A stretch of DNA of 64,000 nt from Paraphysomonas bandaiensis (taxonomy: Eukaryota; Chrysophyceae). How positions within the stretch are numbered: position 1 is the first letter of the stretch; the number at the start of each line of letters is the position of its first letter. A program made the translations under genes and the position numbers. Below the pieces are notes generated by a model. It did not search any database. It was not told the origin of the DNA and saw only the letters and a list, made by a program, of their open reading frames with translations. Of the stretch, positions 1-11,034 are shown piece after piece. Where the stretch lies: the NCBI GenBank assembly GCA_965644295.1, contig CBFFRP010000367.1, positions 1-64,000 of the forward strand, in the 5' to 3' direction.

Positions 1-1665
1 CTATTCGCTAACTATTGCCCATTGGTCAAGGACAAAAAAAAAGGTTTTGCTAAATATTTTACAGTGTCTGAGACACCAGGTGCACCCCGATGCTTGAATA
101 AGACTGTTGGCAACTGTAGTTCGACCATACTGTGTGACATTGATATGACCCGAAAGAGCACAGACGAACCATTGTCTTTTCTTGTAGCCATCCAACGTGT
201 TGCCAAAGAACTCTCTCAGAATCTAGAGCATGCATGCATGAGTGGCGTAGAGGTTATGCAAGAGCTAAATAGAGTTCAGGGTAAAACGTTTCAGGCGGTA
301 GCCCCATTCATTTCACAACTCCGATTGGCGTCGAACAGGGAAATCAGCAAGTGTCGTCAAGAAATTGGATGTTCAAAGAGAGATTCTTCTCTGAAAGAGT
401 ACCTCATACGGCCTGCGTCAATGCAATTAAATCAGACCCCGCCGGTACAGCATGTGCTTCAATGGATATAGTAGAGGGAACTTTTCCAGATGAAGTAGTT
501 CATGGGATGCACAAGACGTACTCTGCGATGCTTGATTTGGTTTGCTCGGATGACCCCCAGGTGTGGAAGAACCCTGTGTCCCGGCAATCGCTCCCCTCAT
601 CGCCTGTGCCCGTTTCACCTCCCATGTCCTCTCAGCAAAGATCTCATGCACGAAGGGTTTATTCGTGTATGTAAGACTGCGACGAATTGTGATATTATGC
701 CTGCGGTTGTAAGGGGTACGATGAGTTGGGTGAGAGAGATGTCGTTATGTACTCTGATATGCAGCGATATGCCACGATAGTAGCTAGTGAATTGCTCAAT
801 AAAGTGCCTTCTTTGATTGAGTCAAGCGTGGTGGCAGTTTGATGGATAAGGGTTGGGAACGATTTAGCTGTACTGGGTGTGCATATGGCTCAATGTGTCT
901 ATCTTCCTATGGATAGTCGTTCGTGGCCGGGCATCGTGTTACTCAGGTTCTGGATCTTAGCAAGTGCGCAGCAGTTTTGACTCAGTCTCGTGTACTGTCG
1001 TCCTGTCAGTGGCTTAACGAAATTAGCATTCCAGTCATGGATGTGAACTCAGTAATAACTCGGCATGGGAAGCACCACACACCTGATGTAGATTCAGTTC
1101 TGTGTCGTAGAAAACAGTAGATCCAACTGACCTTGCGTATCTAATTTACCTCCGGTTCTACGGGTGTACCGAAGGGTGTGCTGCTACCACCAGGGAGCTG
1201 TGAATACTATTGCGGATTTGAATGAGCGATTTTCGGTGACATCGTCAGATAGGGTGTTTGGCTTGTCGTATTAAGTTTCGATTTGTCGGTGTATGATATA
1301 TTCGGCTTGCTCTCCGCCGGCGGCACAGGTCGTGCTTCCCTTCGTCTAATTGTATACACCCCAGATCTGAAGAATGGATAGGGATTCTGACAGCAGAGAT
1401 GATTACAATATGGGACACTGTTCCAGCTTTCATGGAGTTGATGGTGACACACTGTGAGTATTCCAAATACTCAGCTCCCTGCTAGCTTGCGCCTGGTATA
1501 TATGAGTGGAGACTGGATTCCGTTGTCTCGCCCAAATCGTATACGTGCCGTGTCTGCATGTCCCGATATTCACCGCATCATTAGTATGGGCGGGGCGACA
1601 GAAGCGGCAATATGGTCAGATATGTTTGAGCTGAGTAAGGGATCTGGAATACCACCGGGGTGGTC

Positions 1666-3463
1666 AGCATACCGTATGGTCGACCACTCCGCAACCAAAC
1701 AATGTATGTTCTCAATGAGGAACTGGACAACTGTGAATCATGGGTGACTGGTGGTATCTATATTGGTGGGGCAGGTGTAGCAAAAGGATATTATAATAAC
1801 CCCGAGAGGACTCGATACCAGTTCATTGTGCACCCGCGAACTGGTGAGTCGCTGTTTCGCACTGGCGATTTGGGCCGTGTGCGTCCCTGTGGAAATATAG
1901 AGATATTGGGGCGTGAGGATTCACAGGTCAAGGTAAATGGGTTCCGCATAGAGCTAGGTGAGATCGAGCGTGTGCTGATGAAGGACAAGCGAGTATCATC
2001 GGCTGCGTTGACAGTGCATCATAATGCCCTGTGTGCGTATCTCGTATTGAGTGACATGAATGGATCTGTAGATATAGAGGGTAGCAGCGATTATAGTGAT
2101 GCTAGTCATGATGAGGTGTTTCAGAATTTGCGAGAGTTATGTCAAGATACACTTACTGACTATATGATTCCACGCCATTTTGTTGTATTAGATGAGATAC
2201 CACTCAGTGCCAACGGAAAGGTAGAACGAAGTCGACTTCCTCTTCCAGATGCAGTGTCCTCAGCATTTTTATCATCATCCATCCTTGATTCTAAAAAAGT
2301 TGATCCTTCGTCGAGATTAGAGGCTGCCATTGTGGAATCGTTTGCTGCTGTGTTGCAAATGGAAGAATCTCAAATATGCTGCCAAAGTGACTCGTTTTTC
2401 GCCCTAGGGGGAAATTCTGTTTCGGCAATTCAGTTGTTATTCCGGATACGGAGTGATAGTGGAGAGTCTATTAGTGTTCAGGAGCTATTCGCTGCGCCCA
2501 CTGTATGTGGTATTGCAGCAACCATCTCTGCTAGAAGCGCGAAGACATCTCAAAATGGCGCGCAGGTCATAGAAAGTGATGGTTACGAGATCATTTGCCT
2601 GCAGGCAGGGTCTTCTGACGAAGTTCCTCTTCTTCTCTTTAATCCTGCAGGCGCAACTGGACTCTGGTAAGTTTGATAGTGGAAAATACCATATTGCTCT
2701 AAAGTGTATTCACAGTTACTCTGACTTGTCCGAGCATCTAGATGGGAAGTATCCCGTCTACTGTCTCGATGACGGGGCGATTCTGAAGAATGTTGAGCGT
2801 AATGAATCCAGTATTGATGCAGTGGCCGAAAAATGCCTACCTCTCGTTGTCAAATTTGCAAGTGCATACGGGTGTGTTTTATCAGGTAGAAATTCGCCCG
2901 ATAGTGCAGTGAAAAAGGTAGTTCTAGGCGGATGGTCGTATGGTGGGGTCGTGGCTACAGTTGTGGCTGAAAAACTCTCCAGCACACCCACTCTCACGCG
3001 TTACAATGTGGACGACGCGTGTTCTTTGGAAATAGCGGGGATAGTACTTTTTGATGCTCCTCTACGGAATGGTTCTTCAAATCTGAATGATATGCAAAGT
3101 GCAGACGAAAATGCTACTGCTGATGATGTGAGGTCTTGGATAAACCAATTCCATGGGCAAAGTGAGGAACTTTCTACTGAGAAAACGGTTGCCTCACATT
3201 TTTCCTACTGCACATCACTCTTGCGAAGGTTTTATGAACGCCAAAAGCGTGAGCGTCCCCTGTTATCGTGTCCTGTGCTTGATATTAGAGCTTCGCAATC
3301 GACATATAACTGTAGTGTTGAAGATGTGGAGGAAGTTTCATCCGGCGTTATCAGCACACACAAAACTGCAGGCAGTCACTTTACCATGTTATTTGGAAAA
3401 AACACTGCAGGGGTTGCTAAACTGGTTAAAAATTCAATCGATTCGTGGAGAAATGTATTATAA
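1666..3463 (+). CDS. Uninterrupted 3' segment of the NRPS: A-domain C-terminus, carrier, thioesterase
   Basis: This is the intact half of the NRPS locus, about 580 codons with no stop or frameshift once one intron is removed. It starts at the A-domain motif SIPYGRPLRNQ. It continues through YRTGD-like FRTGDLGR, the K-containing A10 motif PLSANGKVERSRLPLP, the carrier LGGNS motif and a type I thioesterase with LFNPAGATG and GWSYGG. The thioesterase would release the finished peptide by hydrolysis or cyclisation. I see no convincing new start codon at its 5' edge, so whether it is translated separately is unknown. The sharp border with the degraded part is odd: neutral decay should hit both halves. 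Confidence 0.6.
2667..2715 (+). other. Spliceosomal intron inside the NRPS thioesterase
   Basis: A 49-nt GTAAGT...TTCACAG intron. Without splicing the frame stops at TGG TAA. With splicing, ACTGGACTCTG joins TTACTCTGAC to give ATGLCYSDLSEHLDG, which matches the conserved start of NRPS thioesterases (NPAG...CY..L...L). The intron shows the gene is resident in the eukaryotic genome and not bacterial contamination. Confidence 0.85.
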
Positions 3464-3949
3464 TCGATGGAACGCTCGTATCAGAGGTATTTTTTTCGTG
3501 TTGACAAATTTCTCCATCATATGACACCTCTAATAGAGCATTCTACAATCAATATGTGTTTTGACTTTTCGGCGTCTTGTTGCTTTTGCACTCAGCATGG
3601 AATATCATGTGGTTTCACACATTATCATTCCATCGTGCTTTGTGTTAAACACAACGAATACGTTTTCTATCAGTAATAAATATATATATCATTAACGATA
3701 GATACTGGCTTGTTATTTCTAGCTGATACCTTTCGATTTGTACTATATATTGGTTGGATTTATTTCGAGTAAGATTTAAGTGTATTTGAGAAGTACGATA
3801 TGAATAGAAAATTAGTACAATTGTCTACAAGAATACTGTATATAATATATTCCTTCCACTCATAGAAATATATGTATGACGCCAAAAAAATTAATTAGAT
3901 TATATGATACAATAGTATGTATCGTAATATTTGTTGTATACTTCAACTG
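3464..3949. other. Intergenic, AT-rich, between convergent NRPS and vWA genes
   Basis: It holds a polyadenylation-type AATAAA at 3675-3680 downstream of the NRPS stop. Otherwise I see only AT-rich sequence with no supported gene. Confidence 0.6.
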
Positions 3950-5462
3950 TCACATAACAGTACATCCATCCTCTCGACGTTGTGCTCTTTCTAGCAACGG
4001 AACAATATCTCTGGCGTGTAAGTAATTCGAGCTGTCGGCAAATTTTTTGTGAAGATCGACATAGAACTTGCTGCGAGGGTTGTTGTAAAAGTATATATCA
4101 TACTCCTTCGTGGTATGGATTCTACCCAGTAATTCATCAAGTGTGTACTTGGAGAACGGAAGGTCTTCATACATGGCATTGATATCGTCTGGGTTAAGAG
4201 ATGCAACAAGATGACTAACAAGCCAAAAACCCCTCGTGTAAGGAAAAGCTGGACCTTCGAATCTTTACAAGATACAATAAGTTCAAATATATATGGGCCT
4301 GAAGCAGACTACCTTAAGACGCGCTCCTTCTCTTCTTCATAGGACGCAATTTCATTAGTAAAACTTAGGGGATCAACTCCGCGCATCTACAAAAAGAAAC
4401 TCATAAATTGCAATATACCCCTACGACTAGTTCACCTTTAGTACGACATCTCCTTCGTCCTCTTCCAGAAGCGCTTTACGGCCTACATCTCTCATCCAAT
4501 CGCAACCCGAACTTTGTGCCCCAACACACGATATGAAGGTCAGCGGTGTGTGGGAGCTGTCACTACGCTCCCAAACAAAAGATCGTAGTTTCTCTAGAGA
4601 GGCATCAGTTGGAAGTGTTGCAGCTAGAACATAGTGGGCAGTTGGCTCATGCAGGTGTTGCGTGTGCCCTATACTTTCTTGTAGGGCAGTTAATACCGGG
4701 CAAGAAGTGCTGAGGCCCTCCTTCTCGCTCTACTGCTCTAAAAGCGGACGCTATAGTCGAATGAGCTTCTCTCATAAACTCACTTGGAGGGCGCCCTCGG
4801 GGGGAAAGGGTCGCCACTCGAGGACACCGCATAAATCGGATAGATATGCTCCGCACTGGTATAAAAGCCAGTAAGTCTACAAATATATGAAGCTTGTTCT
4901 GCGTCTCCCTCCAGCGGGACATGGGAGCTTCTTCATCAGATTCGGAGCCTGAACTATTGTCGCCGTGCTCTCTCTGATGACCAGTGGCAAGAGTATTCCT
5001 ATCGTAAGACATCACATTGGTACAAAGTGATACATGAAACTCTTACTCAACGTCATCGGTCATAGACGCATTGTCCCCAATGATAAAATTCAAGTGGTAG
5101 TTTCTTAGAGCGAGCAGCTTATCGAGCAGCCCTATGGGTATATTATACTGCTCAAAGTACTGGCATATCTCTTCAAATAGATGCATCCGCTCATGAGGGA
5201 CCCCTGAGACAAACTCCCTGCAGTACTCGGGTGATCTCATGGTCCGTCGAGCGGCTGTAACGCTCTCTGCAAGCCTGCATTCCATATTGATCCCTGTGTC
5301 CCTCTCTATCGCTATACTCGCATGCTCCGCCTCATCTATGCTAGATACTATAGCCAGACGATTCGACTCATCGTACTGGTAGTACTTCTCCAACAACATA
5401 CCAGATGTATGCTCTCGTCGCTCATGCAGAGCTCCGTCTTTAAATATATATCTCCTCGGCAT
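3950..5462 (-). CDS. von Willebrand factor A-domain protein, 4 exons, one frameshift in exon 2
   Basis: Exons are 5462-5047, 4998-4436, 4386-4313 and 4262-3950, with GT-AG introns of 48-50 nt, giving about 455 aa. Exon 1 ends in LDKLLALRNYHLNFI then IGDNASM, which aligns to the vWA start FIVDDSGSM. Exon 2 carries PMSRWRETQNKLHIFVDLLA and IPVRSISIRFM, the second strand of the vWA fold as found in this protein class. The product would be an intracellular adhesion or scaffold-type vWA protein; the partner is unknown. Two oddities. First, the metal-site motif is degenerate: D-x-S-x-S has become G-D-N-A-S. Second, exon 2 is one base out of frame near 4710, within a GGAGGGCC run: upstream reads ...EREGG, and downstream resumes as VLTALQESIG. 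This is either a sequencing slip or an early pseudogene. The C-terminal exons are open and end DGCTVM. Confidence 0.65.
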
Positions 5463-7105
5463 TATGAGTTCCTTGTGGCTCTATATATACATACATACAC
5501 AGTGCTGTGCTGTCGATGTACACTGTCTCAAAGTCATCTGCAGTTGAAATTGGCTTACCCTCCCGAAGTTGAAGACTCTTCATCATCATGATTTTCTCCA
5601 CGTTACAACCAATTATATGCTAGCTATCGTATTTGATTTGCTGAAGTGGGATGTATTTTGTTCTTCAACATTGAGACTGTAGGTAGGAAGTCGGAAGTCA
5701 TATGCTGCTGCTGGTGTTCCCTTGCGAACAGAATTTCATCCAATGATATTGATCTAAAAATATATATACTCTCTGGATTGGTCAATCCGAAATCTTGAAT
5801 GCTGCTGTATTTGGTGTATAGACGGTATTCTTATGTTGTGTGCACAACCACTACAATACAATACAGGAATCGATTAATATCCAATGATTTCCGAACTCTT
5901 GATGATGATTAGTCGAGTGTCATAATTTAGTTGTATGTTGTGGTATATGATGAAGAGATGCACGGAACGATGGGATGTGGCTACTCCTTCTGTGATGTAT
6001 GGATTTACTTACTGTGTGATTGTGAGGCACGCAACTGGATCATCATTCTTTTATCAGCTTGATCTCGCTCTGTGTTGGTTGTTGTCGCTTACACTTTCAT
6101 CTGTTCAGCGCTTTACATTCCAAGGAAGCTGGTTTATTACATAGGGGTATAACCACACAGAAGACACCAAAAGATCAAATCAAAAGACTCGATAAAGCTG
6201 TATTCCAGTATACAGAAACTACACTAAGTTATGATGACTTTGTGTTAGGTTTTTTGGTGTGTCTGAAGGCATTTAGTGCCACAGAAGCTTTAAATAACCC
6301 TCTGGTTTCGTATCAGTTATAATTTTTCAGTTCGGCAATGAGGTTTCAACCTGAGTTCCTCTACAGTAAATTTTCTAGGGTTAAAGGCCTCTTAAATTAT
6401 CGTTGACGATGGATGAAGATGTAACAATTATTGGTTCCGTCAATCATCCGAAGATCGATGACTTCCTCTGCTTTGAACTGAGATCCCGTATATAGGACCC
6501 TTTTCACTCGACATGCAACCTCATAGTAAGCCTTTGTTGCTTAACATTAGCATTGATTCAGTTGTCATGATGTGTGTGTAACGCTGGGTATATTGTGTGC
6601 ACCACATAACCATTACATTGAGCACTAGTTCCTGCTGTGATTGCTCTATATACAGCGGTTTACTTTTCTGACACCAAAGATATATATTATTACTACAGAC
6701 AACTACTCATGTTGTGGACGTTATATGTGCCAGTATTTTTCTGTATCATATATATACAGTTGTATGGTTCATACGTGATGCACAGAAACACTGCGCACAG
6801 TGCCGTGTCCTTTTCGGTATACTGATTTTTAGAATTTACAATGACGATCGTTATAATAACGTTATTGAATCTTCAACATATACTATTATTAATTCAGTTT
6901 GTGATATATTTCATTGAACACTATAATTCACATATACAATTGTATAATCGAGATTGCCATGATATTAGACTATTACCTATAAAGAATGTGAATGCAGTGG
7001 TTGACCGTCGATTGAGGTGGCATCGCATCCAGCCGCTATCACAGTATCCTGATAATGTTATGTTGGATCCAGAATATGTCAGTCCTTATTTGGCAATACA
7101 GGCAG
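5463..7105. other. Intergenic region upstream of vWA gene and downstream of copia remnant
   Basis: No gene can be supported. Short open frames occur on the plus strand (for example 6155-6322 and 6841-7143), but none has a recognisable motif or splice pattern. Given the adjacent copia debris, some of this may be decayed retrotransposon. I looked for a long terminal repeat pair and could not establish one. Confidence 0.5.
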
Positions 7106-9030
7106 TTAGATTAGGCAAATCAGAGAATCGTCAAAAGTATTGACAGCGAATGCAATTTCTGGTCGAGTACACACACCTAAGTGCATCAAAGAGCGAATGA
7201 GTTCATTGTAGGGGAAATTCTGAACATAGCTTTGATTTGAGTATGATAGATTGTTGAATTCATGTAGATCATAGTTAAATGAGAGCAACATAGGTGTGGA
7301 CATGGAATCGCAGTCAGACATGTTAAATTTATCCAGCAGTTTGATAACATATATTGCTCCTGGCTGAACGTCGTGGTATTTTTGTCGAAATCCTGATTGA
7401 TGGAAATGCCTAAGTAGTAGTCCAGGGGTCCGAGTTCCGTGATTTAGAACTTTTTTTTTGATAAGGCTTTTGAATTCTTGGATGTCGATATCTGACTCCG
7501 ACGCGATAATGTGGTCATCGACATACATGGCAATTAGCATAATTCTGCCGTCGATATGTTTTTTAAATATGCACGAGTCAGATACTAATCTAGTATACCC
7601 ATGTCTAACATGAAATTAGTACAACATTTATACCAGTTTAGACCGGCTTGTTTAGATCCGTAGATACTTTTTAATAATCTGAGTACCTTGATATCGGGGA
7701 TGTTCATATATGGAGGGGGATACATATGTAGATTTCTTCCTCAAGGTTGGCATTGATGTAAGCGATGGTAAAATCGATCTCTGGTGGAGTTTGAGATTCA
7801 CAATAGTTGCAAGGGCGATGATGGTCCGTCGTGATGTCGCCTTCTTGGCTACAGGGATGTACGTTTCATTGTAATCGATGCCAGGTATTTGGGTGAATCC
7901 CTGAGCAACCAGTTGAGCTTTGAATTTTATATCATATATATCGCTTTCTTTTAATTTTAAAATTAAGCTTTCCTTTTATGGCTCACGCTCCCGATGGTAT
8001 CTCTAGTATCCTTTCTTTTGGAGAGTGGAAAAGTTTTATTGATCGCGTCAATGCAATTTTGAATCGAGAATTGATACGTTTGTGAGCAACTGCTCTATAT
8101 TCCGTGTATTCCTCGGTATATCGTTAGACGTCGTCTGCAGCGTGTATAGGTCGTCGAGTTGAATAATACTGCCGCTATTATCCTAGTCCACGGTACGCTG
8201 CAATTAGTCCTTTTTTCACTTTTATCTGTGTTATTACGCAGGTTAGGCCATCATCCGGGCCAATATGTAAGAGTCCTATGAGGTATTTGAAACTCTCAAT
8301 CGTCCTGGAGGTCTCGTTTTCTTTGAATATTTTCGTCAATTTCTGTAAATATTTTTTATCTGGTGATGGAATACATTCATTGAAGGAAACGTGTCCTGAT
8401 AATACAAAACCTCTTAGTACCGGGACAAAGGTTATGTTACCCGGTCCATCCTCACGATAACCCATAAAATAGCCGGATAAACGATGTCTGTCCCAATTGT
8501 TCCTTCGAAGGCTGGAATCAATATTTACAAAACATTTACATCCCCAATTCCTGCGTAGCTCAGATCGGGGATTTCATTTTCAACGAATTGTAACATAAAT
8601 CCCTTTGCAGTTGAGCATGACAATGTGTTTTTCAGATATATGTAGATGTGTTTCACAGCATCATGTTCCCAGAAATTGGCCGCAAGGCCAGAATCCATTA
8701 GACTGATGAGTGCTCGTTGTTTAATCGTTCTCCAGGTCGTTCCTGAAATGGATTATCGTCGGGGGTATAGGGAGAATTAACAGTCTACCTATAAGGAGGT
8801 AATCCAATGCTTTACTGGATATTAATTCTGGCTACAGTCGGCGTGATAATGTTTACCTTTACTCCGCAGGTATGTAATGATACTCCGGATAGAATCGATG
8901 ACAAAGTCTTCATCTCTCGTTTTTACGTAGAAATTCCATTTGACGGGAGGCTTTTCATTGCTTTTATATGGGACTTTCCGCTCACACAAACCAGGGAGAG
9001 AGGCAGCACTAATCTCCACCTTCGTAAGCT
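7106..9030 (-). mobile_element. Degenerate Ty1/copia retrotransposon (integrase - reverse transcriptase)
   Basis: Read on the minus strand from high to low coordinates, the order is that of a copia polyprotein. The integrase core comes first (about 9019-8822, with FYVKTRDEDFV), then the integrase end (about 8745-8640, ERPGERLNNE and LMDSGLAANFWEHDAV), and then the region before the reverse transcriptase (8465-8178, MGYREDGPG...VSFNE). The reverse transcriptase follows: FKIKRKR and [20 protein letters not shown] near 7960-7860, LEEEIYI near 7730, [13 protein letters not shown] near 7660, the catalytic YVDD box near 7520, and STPM...LMHLGVCTRPEIAFAVN at 7310-7110. Segments lie in different frames with stops between them, so the copy is dead. 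Flanking long terminal repeats and gag were not found. The YVDD box itself is intact. Confidence 0.85.
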
Positions 9031-9661
9031 TGACACCGGTCTCAGTAGAGATTGTATTGCTTTCTGTGTAAACCCGATGGAAGCGTGTGCGAGTCTTTTG
9101 TATTCTAAGACTGCAGGTCGTCCTGAAGAAGTAGAAGCGAGATGAGATTCTTCAATGGAAGTCCTGAGATCTGATAATGGGATTTCATAAATCCTCCAAG
9201 TTGCTTACCCTTTGTGAGCAATATTCCGCCTTTTGATTATCTCCAGAAGTCTACTGATCCTTCGGGTGTTACAGGAGATCACAGTATATCTGATGCGTCA
9301 AGCAAGGCCCGTGCTAATGCTAAACACAAGATTTCTGCTGGTAAAAAGAGAATTCTCCGAAGTAAGAGAATGGCAAGAAAAAGGGTACACATGTAATGTT
9401 AATGCCTGTCGTGTATTAAATCATACGGCACATGATAAACAATAATGCATAAGTGAACTACATATGACTCTCCTCAACTGACGCAGATATATATTACGGC
9501 CTTATCGTCATCAGCTCAAGAAGCAATATGGCTACGCTCTTTATTATAAGAAATTGGATTCAACCTCCCATTATTTACACACACTAAATACAGTAACATT
9601 TATCGACACACTAAGGAATACTAACCGGCTATAAGTTGTTGGATACAATATCAATGCTGCC
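9031..9661. other. Intergenic, possible further retrotransposon debris
   Basis: No supported gene. If the copia remnant continues, gag and protease would be expected here on the minus strand, but I recognise neither a zinc knuckle nor a protease motif. Confidence 0.4.
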
Positions 9662-10552
9662 CTAAATCCCATTGATGGGACATTGGTTATTCATTTTCGC
9701 TATCCGCTTACTCCTACGTCTCATAAACTTTTCATACTCGGCCTCCACTAAAGTTGCTGACACTTTTGCTAGCATTTTCCTCAAGACTTCATCATCAGTT
9801 AGCTGGTATGCTGTAGACCCACCATTGTCAACAACACGAGGATCTGCGCCTGCTGCAAGGAGGAGTTCAGCTGCATGTACGGTCTTCTGCAATGCGGCGT
9901 ACATGAGAGGAGTACGCCCATCAGCGTCCTGAACATTCAGTATAGAACCCCCCTTCACAGCTTCACATAGTTCAGCTAGTACATCTTTGTACATGCTATG
10001 TCCTCCCAGCTGTCTCGTCGCGAAATGAAGAGCCGACCAGCCATACCGGTCTTTAATCGATATATCCGCACCAGCACCTAGCAGCATTCTTACGGTTTTA
10101 AGATGGCCATGTGTCACAGCTTTCATGAGAGGAGTTCTTCCGTTGGCGTCAATGCTATTTACAGGAACTCCCACCCCAATTAAAAAGCGACAGTATTCCG
10201 TGAAACCTTTCATGGCACCGATAGCAACAGCATTCCAACCATGATTATCTACATGACTCATATTTGCACCCGCCGAATAAAGTTGTCTTGCTATATCTGT
10301 ACAATTCATATCCACTTCATCCACTGACTTCTTCTGAGGGTCGAAACCGCATTGTAGTAAACTCGTCCGGCCATTCACACTCTCCACTCTGTTAACATCA
10401 ATTTGAAGATGAGATGTAATGATGCCCGATTCTTTTTCATGCAGTAAATCTTGTACATATTTAGAGTCAGCAACTAACACTGCAGACTGCAATCGATCTC
10501 TGGCAGCATGAGAGGCAGATAGATACAAGAGGAGCAGTAATAGCCGAATCAT
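9662..10552 (-). CDS. Ankyrin-repeat protein with N-terminal signal peptide
   Basis: A single exon of 296 aa starting at ATG 10552. The first 17 residues (MIRLLLLLLYLSASHA) form a strong hydrophobic signal peptide with an A-x-A-type cleavage context, which predicts entry into the secretory pathway. Ankyrin repeats follow from about residue 45 to 255, with the diagnostic NGRTPLMKAVTHGHLKTVRMLL, GWSALHFATRQLGGH and DGRTPLMYAALQ helices and the connecting GAD loops. The C-terminus is basic (FMRRRSKRIAKMN). Ankyrin repeats bind proteins. Most are cytosolic, so an ER or secreted location would be unusual, and an ER-membrane or vacuolar partner or a secreted effector role are options the sequence cannot separate. 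The gene is divergent from the RRxS protein at 11035, with a 482-bp shared upstream region. Confidence 0.9.
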   Translation of the reverse strand: MIRLLLLLLYLSASHAARDRLQSAVLVADSKYVQDLLHEKESGIITSHLQIDVNRVESVNGRTSLLQCGFDPQKKSVDEVDMNCTDIARQLYSAGANMSHVDNHGWNAVAIGAMKGFTEYCRFLIGVGVPVNSIDANGRTPLMKAVTHGHLKTVRMLLGAGADISIKDRYGWSALHFATRQLGGHSMYKDVLAELCEAVKGGSILNVQDADGRTPLMYAALQKTVHAAELLLAAGADPRVVDNGGSTAYQLTDDEVLRKMLAKVSATLVEAEYEKFMRRRSKRIAKMNNQCPINGI

Positions 10553-11034
10553 TGTAGCGGGTTAATGGCTGTGATCCATAGTAAGCTTATGAGATATACT
10601 CGATGTTCTTGAATTAAGTGGGTTGCGTGTTTATCAGTGATACTATCTGGCTAGAGATGGCAAGAGACCTCTGAGGGGGCTTTAACGCATGTACACCTAT
10701 ATGCTGTATGTGTACGACAGTGATATACAGCAGTGTGTGATATACGCAGCAGTGCATGCCATGCCGCATGTGTATGTGTCTACAGCAGCATGAAAGGATC
10801 TACAGCAGTATACCGTATACCCGTTCTGTATATCCTGTAGATACACTGTACGCATATATGATATGTATCTAAACCATACACACACCACATACCTCTATAG
10901 CTATCTGCCCTCACTGTCACAACACAGACAATATACATCACAGATTAACACACATCTTGGGCACTACAAGTTAAGCTCCTTGAATAGAGTGATGGATCTT
11001 CACAGCAGTTTATCCACAACTCCTTTCGAGGCGG
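10553..11034. promoter_or_regulatory. Shared upstream region of two divergent genes
   Basis: 482 bp between the ankyrin gene (minus) and the RRxS protein gene (plus). It is rich in alternating TATAC/ACAGCAG tracts and contains the 9-mer GCAGTATAC at 10805-10813. The same 9-mer recurs upstream of CPOX and CFAP418. Its role as a bidirectional promoter is inferred from position only. Confidence 0.45.

Larger units (their letters stand above)
1..3463 (+). pseudogene. NRPS terminal module Cy-A-PCP-TE, 5' half frameshifted, 5' end outside window
   Basis: The locus encodes the last module of a non-ribosomal peptide synthetase. Domains in order: the end of a heterocyclisation (Cy) domain (1-570, with VGNCSS, HACMSGVEVM and QTPPV); an adenylation domain (about 640-2240, with SGSTGVPKGV, FDLSVYDIFGLLSAGG, GGATEAAIW, GRPLRNQ and FRTGDLGR); a carrier domain (about 2300-2550, FFALGGNSVSAIQ, Ser for phosphopantetheine); and a thioesterase (about 2600-3463, GGWSYGG nucleophile elbow). 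The GATEaaIW...YGrPLrNQ pattern is that of the cysteine-activating, thiazoline-forming family (MbtB/HMWP2/pyochelin-like). From base 1 to about 1665 the matching frame changes at least ten times, as in FDLSV and SGSTG lying in frame 2 and the neighbouring motifs in frames 1 and 3. After that it stays open. An AATAAA lies at 3675-3680. The upstream part of the gene is outside the window. A functional full-length product is not possible as sequenced. Confidence 0.88.

Noticed and set aside
1-3463. NRPS as bacterial contamination
   Set aside because: It has a spliceosomal intron and is linked without a break to intron-containing eukaryotic genes.
5820-6640. Possible long terminal repeat pair around TTGTGTGCAC motifs (about 5835 and 6592)
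   Set aside because: Similarity is limited to about 15 bases with no clear TG...CA ends or target duplication.
6841-7143. Plus-strand 100-codon frame with NVNAVVDRRLRWHRIQPL
   Set aside because: Its composition is protein-like, but I find no family, splice partner or start context, and it overlaps copia debris on the other strand.
9160-9190. Plus-strand LRSDNGIS, resembling the copia integrase LRSDNG motif
   Set aside because: All other copia motifs nearby are on the minus strand in the right order, and the match stops after eight residues. Chance is more likely than a second, opposite element.
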